Below, piece by piece: positions 58,726 to 64,000 of a stretch of 64,000 bases of DNA. Location of the stretch: assembly GCA_035533335.1 (NCBI GenBank), contig DATLUC010000031.1:55503-119502 (forward strand). The letters are read 5' to 3'. The notes under the pieces are model-generated. The model had not been told where the DNA came from. It worked only from the letters and a program-made list of their open reading frames with translations, and did no database searches. The translations under genes and the position numbers were made by a program. Origin of the DNA: DATKSS01 sp035533335 (lineage in GTDB: Bacteria; Chloroflexota; Dormibacteria; Dormibacterales; Dormibacteraceae). The stretch's first letter is position 1; the number at the start of each line of letters is the position of its first letter.

Positions 58726-61081
58726 AGCGCGGCTGTCCCTGGGCGGCGAGCTGGTCATGGACCGGGCCCGCGGATCATTGGGCGGCGGTTTGTTCTGGTC
58801 GGCGATCCTCGTGCTGCTGCTGACCCTCGCCATCGCCCGCTCGACAGCCGCCGCGGGCTGGGTCGCCGGGATCGATGTGATCATCCCGATTGCGCTCGCG
58901 GGCGCCGTTCTGGTCGGCGTTCTGGCCCTGCTACGGATCCCGTGGCCGGTCGGTCTCGGCGCCGGCCTCGTCCTGGCCCCGATCCTCGCGTGGAACGGCG
59001 CCGCGGCTGTGATCCACCGGGCCCACCCTCTTGACGGGAGCATCGTCGGCCCGACTGGCGTTTCGCTTCACCCGCTGACGGTCTGGTGGTCGCGAATCGC
59101 GGATGGCTCGGCGAGCACCGACCCGTCTTTCTACCTGTTCTTGATCTGCGTGTTGATGTGGGTCACCGGTGCGTGGCTCAGCTGGTGCGTCCTTCGTTGG
59201 CGCAAACCGATGCTTGGTTTGATCCCGGGAGCGGCGGCTTTCGCCACCAACCTGCTCAACGACGCCGTACCCGGCGACCAGAACGGCTACACGCTCTCGG
59301 TGCTGGTCCTGACGTTGGCGCTGCTGCTCTGGAGCAACTACTCGGGCTCGATCGTCAGTGCCGACCGCGCGCACGTGAAGCTCACGGGCGACGCGCGGTG
59401 GGATTTCTGGGAGAGCGGCCTGGTCGCGATGGCCGCGCTCATCGTGCTCGGGATCATGCTGCCGCCACTCTCCACCGTCGACCGCACGGTCGATGCGGAA
59501 TCCAGCCTGTTCACGAACTGGGCCGTGCTCCAGGGGCGCCTCAATCACCCGGGCATCCTCACCGGCAACGGTTCCGGCATCACCGGGACGACTGGATTCT
59601 CGACCGACGTCTCCCTCGATGGCGCGCTGCTTCGCACGCGCGACATCGTCTTCACGTACAAGGTCGTGGGCACCTATGCAGGCCCGAGATACTTCCGCGG
59701 CGTCGACGAGACCGTGACGCAGGCGGGGGAGTGGCGCTACGCCGGGCTCGGCGGCCTCAACGTTCCAGTCCACACGAACCAGGTCCCGGTCTTTGGAGAG
59801 GACTACCAGGCGCTCGCGGAGGCTGGTTTCGACATCCAGATGCTGCGCCCGCCGATCGGAAACGCGAACATCCTGTTCTACCCGGACGAGCTCCTGTGGG
59901 TCGACCGCGAGTCCTCGGCGTCGCAGGTCCCCCTGAGGGTCGACACGTCCGGCCAGCTCATGTCGATCGACCGGCTGTCCACGCTGTCGCCACCGACGTC
60001 GAGCGGGGCCTACAAGGTCGCGGTGCAGTACTCGACGGCGACCGAGGTGCAGCTCAAGGCGGCCGGTACCTCCTACCCCGACTGGGTGCAGCAGTTTGAG
60101 ACCCTGCCCGCGTCGAGCTACCGCAGCCCGGCCGTGCTCGCCCGCATCCACGCCCTGGCGCAATCGATCGTCGACCAGGCGGGCGCGGTGAACCCCTATG
60201 ACCAGGCGACCGCCATCGAGGCCTACCTGCGTGACAACTTCACGTACACGCTCACTCCGCCGCGTACACCGGCCGGCCGCGATCCGATCGACTACTTCCT
60301 CTTCGACTCGAAGCAGGGCTATTGCGAGTTCTTCGCGTCGGCCATGGGCGACATGCTGCGTTCGCTCGGCATACCGACCAGGCTGGTCAACGGTTTCGGG
60401 CCGGGACAGTTCGACCAGGCGTCGCAGAGCTACGTCGTCCGCGGCGACGACGCCCACACCTGGGTCGAGTCGTACTTCCCGACCTACGGCTGGATCTCGT
60501 TCGAACCCACCCCTGCCTCGGGCGGCTATGCGCAGATCACCCGCGGCAGCAGCGGCGCGAACCTGTGCGTGCGCGACAACGGATGCGACATCTCGGCCGG
60601 AGGGGGCGCCGGAGGGGGTGTCGGCCTGGTCGGTCCCGGACGCCAGGGGGGCAACCAGAACGGCGGCTCCCTGCCTGGTGGTGGCGCCAGCTTCGCGCTT
60701 CACATCCCTGACGCGAGCACCCTGACCAAGGTGGTCGCGGTATTGCTGGCGATGGTGCTCCTCCTGCTCGCCGCGCTCACGCGATACCTGCGCCCGCGAA
60801 CGGTGATGGCGGTATGGAAGCGCACGCTGTCCCTGGCGAGCCTCGCAGGGGCCGAACGCCGGCCGGGGGAGACTCCACTGGAGCTCAGCCGGCGGTTGCA
60901 GCGAACTTTCCCCGAGGCCGCCGAACCGGTCGGCGCCCTCGCGACGGGCTTCGTGGTCGCCGCATACGCCCCTCCCGAGGAAGCATCCACGACGCGCGCC
61001 GCCGTGATGGAGGCGTGGACCGCGCTGCGCCCGCTCATGCTCCGTCGAGTTTTCGCTCGCTTCCGACCCAACCGGGGCTGA
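58706..61081 (+). CDS. TgpA-like transmembrane transglutaminase
   Basis: 791 residues. About seven helices (residues 28-260) lead to a periplasmic region, then the transglutaminase core: Cys in KQGYCEFFASAMGDMLRS, His in RGDDAHTWVESYF and Asp-type position in GWISFEPTPASG. A Gly-rich linker precedes another helix (VVAVLLAMVLLLLAALTRYL) and a C-terminal DUF4129-like tail (ETPLELSRRLQRTFPE). The triad is intact. It is the effector of the MoxR/DUF58 operon, with an unknown extracellular protein substrate. Confidence 0.9.
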   Translation: MQSASPRARLSLGGELVMDRARGSLGGGLFWSAILVLLLTLAIARSTAAAGWVAGIDVIIPIALAGAVLVGVLALLRIPWPVGLGAGLVLAPILAWNGAAAVIHRAHPLDGSIVGPTGVSLHPLTVWWSRIADGSASTDPSFYLFLICVLMWVTGAWLSWCVLRWRKPMLGLIPGAAAFATNLLNDAVPGDQNGYTLSVLVLTLALLLWSNYSGSIVSADRAHVKLTGDARWDFWESGLVAMAALIVLGIMLPPLSTVDRTVDAESSLFTNWAVLQGRLNHPGILTGNGSGITGTTGFSTDVSLDGALLRTRDIVFTYKVVGTYAGPRYFRGVDETVTQAGEWRYAGLGGLNVPVHTNQVPVFGEDYQALAEAGFDIQMLRPPIGNANILFYPDELLWVDRESSASQVPLRVDTSGQLMSIDRLSTLSPPTSSGAYKVAVQYSTATEVQLKAAGTSYPDWVQQFETLPASSYRSPAVLARIHALAQSIVDQAGAVNPYDQATAIEAYLRDNFTYTLTPPRTPAGRDPIDYFLFDSKQGYCEFFASAMGDMLRSLGIPTRLVNGFGPGQFDQASQSYVVRGDDAHTWVESYFPTYGWISFEPTPASGGYAQITRGSSGANLCVRDNGCDISAGGGAGGGVGLVGPGRQGGNQNGGSLPGGGASFALHIPDASTLTKVVAVLLAMVLLLLAALTRYLRPRTVMAVWKRTLSLASLAGAERRPGETPLELSRRLQRTFPEAAEPVGALATGFVVAAYAPPEEASTTRAAVMEAWTALRPLMLRRVFARFRPNRG

Positions 61082-61092
61082 CCCGGAGTCTC

Positions 61093-61098
61093 TAACCT
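61093..61098 (+). promoter_or_regulatory. -10 box TAACCT upstream of the MaoC operon
   Basis: TAACCT ends 7 nt before GTG 61106. Confidence 0.45.
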
Positions 61099-61105
61099 GA
61101 AGCGC

Positions 61106-61507
61106 GTGTCAGAGGCGGGTGCCACAGGGGTCGCCGGGCGGATGTACCCGCCCGTCACATTCGAGATCGAGGCAGAGCGGGTGGCCGCTTTTGCGCGCGC
61201 GATCGGAGCCGACATGGCCGACGGGGTGCCTCCGACATTCGCCGCCGTCTACTCGCTCGGTGCCACGGCTCCTCAGCTCTTCGGCGACGAGGAGGCGGCC
61301 GTCGATTTCGCAAAGCTTCTGCACGCGGACCAGGAGTTCGCGTGGGAGCGCCATCCTCAGGTGGGTGAGACGGTCACCTCCCGCGGCCGGGTCGTGTCCG
61401 ACACCAGCCGGCGCGGTATGCGCTTTTTGACCTTCGAGACCGAGACGGCCGGTGCGGACGGCGCGCCGCTCTGCCGGTCGCGGGCGCTGTTCGTGATCCG
61501 CCCATGA
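61106..61507 (+). CDS. MaoC-like dehydratase, N-terminal-type subunit
   Basis: 133 residues. The hotdog fold begins MYPPVTFEIEAERVAAFARA and contains VPPTFAAVYSLGATAPQLF and LLHADQEFAWERHPQVGETV, the FAS1_DH_region pattern of HtdA/HadA-type subunits. It probably forms a heterodimer with the next protein to hydrate enoyl-CoA. It overlaps the next gene by 4 nt (ATGA). Confidence 0.82.
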   Translation: MSEAGATGVAGRMYPPVTFEIEAERVAAFARAIGADMADGVPPTFAAVYSLGATAPQLFGDEEAAVDFAKLLHADQEFAWERHPQVGETVTSRGRVVSDTSRRGMRFLTFETETAGADGAPLCRSRALFVIRP

Positions 61508-61854
61508 CCGAGAAGCGCGTCACTTTCACGACGGACCAGATCGCGGCGTACGCGGAGGCTTCCGGCGACCGCAACCCGATCCACCTGGACGGCGAGTTCG
61601 CCAAGTCGGTCGGCCTGCCAGGCGTGATCGCCCACGGCATGCTGCAGATGGGCTTGATGGCGACGGTCGCGGCAGACGCGGCCGGGGGACCGGAACGCCT
61701 GCGCCGCCTGTACTGCCGTTTCGCCGGCATGGTCGAGCCCGGCGACACGGTGACGTTCGCCGCCGAGACCACGGCGCCGGGTCGCCTCGTTTTGAGCGCC
61801 AACAACCAGAGAGGAGAGGCAGTGTTGACGAAATCCATCGCCGAGTTCGCTTAG
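61504..61854 (+). CDS. MaoC-like enoyl-CoA hydratase subunit
   Basis: 116 residues. YAEASGDRNPIHLDGEFAKS carries the catalytic Asp and His of the R-specific hydratase motif, and GVIAHGMLQMGLM follows. Together with the upstream subunit it forms a HtdXY/HadAB-like pair. Its stop directly precedes the acyl-CoA dehydrogenase start. Confidence 0.87.
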   Translation: MTEKRVTFTTDQIAAYAEASGDRNPIHLDGEFAKSVGLPGVIAHGMLQMGLMATVAADAAGGPERLRRLYCRFAGMVEPGDTVTFAAETTAPGRLVLSANNQRGEAVLTKSIAEFA

Positions 61855-63051
61855 ATGTCGCTCGATTTCTCGCTGTCGCAGGAGCAGGAGGCGATTCGCG
61901 ACCTGGCGCACGAGTTCGCGGAGAAGGAGATCAGGCCGGTCGCCGCGCACTTCGACGAGACTGAGGAGTTCCCATACGAGGTCGTCAAGAAGGCGCATCG
62001 ATTGGGTCTCAGCCCGGCGGCCTTTATTCCGGAGGAGTACGGCGGCCAGGGCCTGGATTTCCTGACCGAGCTCATCCTGAACGAGGAACTGAGCTGGGGC
62101 TGCGCGGGCATCGCGGTCTGCATCCAGTCGATGGCGCTCGCCATGGCGGGTATACGTGCCAGCGGGACAGAGGAGCAGAAGAAGCGCTGGCTGCCCGAGT
62201 TCACCAACCCCGACAGGCTGGTGCTGGGCGGGCTGGGTCTGACCGAACCCGACTCCGGCTCAGACGCGCTTTCGATGAAGACGCGCGCCACGCGCGTGAG
62301 CGACGGCTACGTGCTCAACGGCACCAAGCAGTTCTGCACCAACGGAGGCATCGCCGACTATCACGTCATCTACGCCAACACGGACCCTTCGAAGGGTCCG
62401 GCGGGGATCGCGTCGTTCCTGGTGCCGAAGGACACGCCCGGTCTTCGCATGGGCCGCAAGGAGCAGAAGCTCGGCGTCCGCGCCAGCCACACCGCGCAGG
62501 TCATCCTTGAGGACTGCCACGTTCCGCTGGACCACCGGTTGGGCGGCGAGCCGGATGCGGACAATGCCGGGCCTGGGGCGATGGGCGCGCTGATGACTCT
62601 CGAGGCGACGCGCCCAGGCGTCGCCGCGGGCGCGCTCGGCATCGCCCGCGCCGCCTACGAGTTCGCGCTCGAGTACGCGCAGGACCGTAAGCAGTTCGGC
62701 AAACCGCTATGGCAGCACGAAGGCGTCGGTTTCAAGCTGGCCGACATGGCGGTGAAGATCGACGCTGCGCGCCTGCTCACGTGGCGCGCCGGCTGGATGG
62801 CGACGCAAGGCAAGCCATTCGAAAGGGCCGAGGGATCCATGGCCAAGGTCTTCGCCGCGGACGTCGCGATGGAGGTCACGACTGACGCCATCCAGGTCCT
62901 TGGGGGCTATGGCTACATCAAGGAGTACCCGGTCGAGAAGTGGTTTCGGGACGCCAAGATCTACCAGATCTGGGAAGGCACCGCCGAGATCCAGAGACTC
63001 GTGATCTCGCGGGCCATCACCGGCTCGCGCGGCACCGTCAGATTGAAGTAG
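61855..63051 (+). CDS. Acyl-CoA dehydrogenase
   Basis: 398 residues, full length. FAD and substrate motifs: LGGLGLTEPDSGSDALSMKT, the GTKQFCTNGGIADYHVIYAN segment, RKQFGKPLWQHEGVGFKLAD, and IQVLGGYGYIKEYPVEKWFRD with IYQIWEGTAEIQRLVISR at the C-terminus. The Glu of WEGT is at the catalytic-base position of many family members. It oxidises acyl-CoA to enoyl-CoA and fits the MaoC hydratase and SDR steps in one beta-oxidation-type operon. Confidence 0.93.
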   Translation: MSLDFSLSQEQEAIRDLAHEFAEKEIRPVAAHFDETEEFPYEVVKKAHRLGLSPAAFIPEEYGGQGLDFLTELILNEELSWGCAGIAVCIQSMALAMAGIRASGTEEQKKRWLPEFTNPDRLVLGGLGLTEPDSGSDALSMKTRATRVSDGYVLNGTKQFCTNGGIADYHVIYANTDPSKGPAGIASFLVPKDTPGLRMGRKEQKLGVRASHTAQVILEDCHVPLDHRLGGEPDADNAGPGAMGALMTLEATRPGVAAGALGIARAAYEFALEYAQDRKQFGKPLWQHEGVGFKLADMAVKIDAARLLTWRAGWMATQGKPFERAEGSMAKVFAADVAMEVTTDAIQVLGGYGYIKEYPVEKWFRDAKIYQIWEGTAEIQRLVISRAITGSRGTVRLK

Positions 63052-63094
63052 CTGTCGTGGCAGTTGGGCTTACCCACCCGGCGCTGGGCGCCAC

Positions 63095-63114
63095 CCTCCC
63101 CGCTAGCGGGGAGG
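63095..63114. repeat. Perfect 20-bp palindrome, REP-like
   Basis: CCTCCCCGC-TA-GCGGGGAGG in the 90-bp gap between the dehydrogenase and the SDR gene. It has no T-tract on either side, so it is more like an intergenic repetitive palindrome or mRNA-stabilising hairpin than a terminator. No second copy was noticed in this window. Confidence 0.5.
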
Positions 63115-63141
63115 TGACCTATTTGAATCATGGAGAAGAAG

Positions 63142-63981
63142 ATGTTTGACCTAACGGGAAGAGTCGCAGTCATCACCGGCGCCTCGCGTGGCCTCGGCCG
63201 CCAGGACGCCCTCACCCTCGCGCGCCAGGGCGCCGACGTGGTGATCACCGACGTCCTGGTCGAGGACGACCCGGACCTGCAGAAAACCGCCGAGGCGCAG
63301 GGCAGCATGCTCGCTCAGGTGGCGGTGTCGCAGGGCTGGGTGCACTCCAACCAGACCGCCGAAGAGATCCGCAAGATGGGCCGCAAATCGCTGGCCATCA
63401 AGATGGACGTCACCAACCGCGAACAGGTCCGCGACGTGTTCAAGAAGGTCCGGCAGGAGTTCGGAAAGATCGACATCCTGGTCAACAACGCGGCCACGCT
63501 CGACCACGCCGCGCAGATCCCCAACCAGTCCTACGAGCTGTGGGACCGCGACGTGCGGGTGAACCTCACCGGCGCGTTCAACTGCACCAAAGAGGTCTGG
63601 CCGTACCTGGTCGAGAACAAATTCGGCCGGTTGATCTTCATGTCCTCTATCGCAGGCACGCTCGGCGGCTTCGGGCAGGCGAGCTACTCGTCGACCAAGG
63701 CGGCGCTGATCGGCCTCGCCAAGACGGCGGCCCTCGAGGGCGGCCGCCACAACATCACGTCCAATGCGATCGCGCCTGGCATCATCGAATCCGAGGCCGG
63801 CAAGGCCGCGGCCGAAACGAACCCGCTCTACGAGCGCTTCCGGGCACGCACCGTGTTCAAGCGGTTCGGCCAGCCCGACGACATCGCCAACACGATCGCA
63901 TTCCTGTGCTCTGACGAGGCCGGCTACATCACCGGCGCGGTGATCGAGGTCGCCGGCGGCATTCCCCTGTTCACGGCATAG
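63142..63981 (+). CDS. SDR-family 3-hydroxyacyl-CoA dehydrogenase-like
   Basis: 279 residues from ATG 63142, which has GGAG 6 nt upstream; ATG 63130 is an alternative. NAD motif ITGASRGLGRQDALTLARQG, structural NNAATL (Asn-Asn-Ala), catalytic Ser in MSSIAGTLGGFGQ and YSSTK (Tyr, Lys). An insertion around residues 50-85 resembles peroxisomal multifunctional-enzyme SDRs. It would oxidise the 3-hydroxyacyl-CoA made by the MaoC pair. A GTG at 63984 may begin another gene, but too little is visible. Confidence 0.88.
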   Translation: MFDLTGRVAVITGASRGLGRQDALTLARQGADVVITDVLVEDDPDLQKTAEAQGSMLAQVAVSQGWVHSNQTAEEIRKMGRKSLAIKMDVTNREQVRDVFKKVRQEFGKIDILVNNAATLDHAAQIPNQSYELWDRDVRVNLTGAFNCTKEVWPYLVENKFGRLIFMSSIAGTLGGFGQASYSSTKAALIGLAKTAALEGGRHNITSNAIAPGIIESEAGKAAAETNPLYERFRARTVFKRFGQPDDIANTIAFLCSDEAGYITGAVIEVAGGIPLFTA

Positions 63982-64000
63982 CCGTGGGAGAGCTGGTCGA

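Noticed and set aside
56515..60703. Long minus-strand frames (576 and 590 codons) opposite MoxR, DUF58 and TgpA
   Set aside because: Antisense to three clearly real genes with intact motifs; no start signals or domains.

Overview
This is a GC-rich, densely coding chromosomal window with no rRNA, tRNA, CRISPR array, insertion sequence or phage module. The gene content includes a poxvirus-type topoisomerase IB, citramalate synthase, an F420-type LLM oxidoreductase, holin-X/DUF3618/YihY membrane proteins, an LCP ligase and a MoxR-DUF58-TgpA operon. This suggests a soil-type Terrabacteria lineage such as Dormibacterota, Chloroflexota or Actinomycetota. The taxon is inferred, not proven. Many genes have a TANNNT box 6-8 nt before the start codon, so leaderless mRNAs appear to be common; other genes carry strong Shine-Dalgarno sites.

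Layout. 1-6.6 kb: a partial EEP-fold gene, a DHA2 efflux pump, an acyl-CoA ligase, a papain-fold hydrolase, a rhodanese-CBS gene with an in-frame UGA, and gnd. 6.6-11.6 kb (minus strand): two DUF3147 membrane genes, topoisomerase IB, the kbl-tdh threonine-to-glycine pair and a STAS protein. 11.7-16.3 kb: a MerR-receiver regulator coupled to a double-domain KaiC-like ATPase, a penicillin-binding carboxypeptidase, a SelW-like selenoprotein gene and an HD-GYP protein. 16.4-20.3 kb: an LLM oxidoreductase, an interrupted agmatinase, a class III aminotransferase and a truncated amino-acid permease. 20.3-25 kb: a signalling block with a histidine kinase, a small membrane protein, a 32-aa exported peptide, an HTH-TPR regulator and a single-domain response regulator. 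25-27.5 kb: cimA behind an isoleucine attenuator, then an ACT/DUF5612 protein. 27.5-32.5 kb: three transglutaminase-like proteins with an alpha-E protein and a circularly permuted ATP-grasp. 32.6-42.2 kb: a zincin, PAP2, Nramp and small envelope proteins, proline dehydrogenase and a patatin. 42.3-46.8 kb: cell-surface proteins (propeller, LCP, glycosidase, lipoproteins, degenerate cupredoxin). 46.8-56.4 kb: mixed metabolism including a PFK with pyrophosphate-type residues, a cobalamin adenosyltransferase and a Hint-domain lipoprotein. 56.5-61.1 kb: MoxR-DUF58-TgpA. 61.1-64 kb: MaoC pair, acyl-CoA dehydrogenase and SDR, probably an acyl-CoA degradation operon.

Most notable points. Two genes contain in-frame UGA codons at cysteine-type redox positions, each followed by a hairpin at bacterial SECIS distance, which points to selenocysteine use. 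cimA has a complete ribosome-mediated attenuator with an Ile-rich leader peptide. A short exported peptide sits directly upstream of an HTH-TPR regulator, resembling RRNPP quorum sensing outside the Firmicutes. Four other genes are broken by a stop, frameshift or truncation, so either pseudogenisation or assembly errors must be considered.
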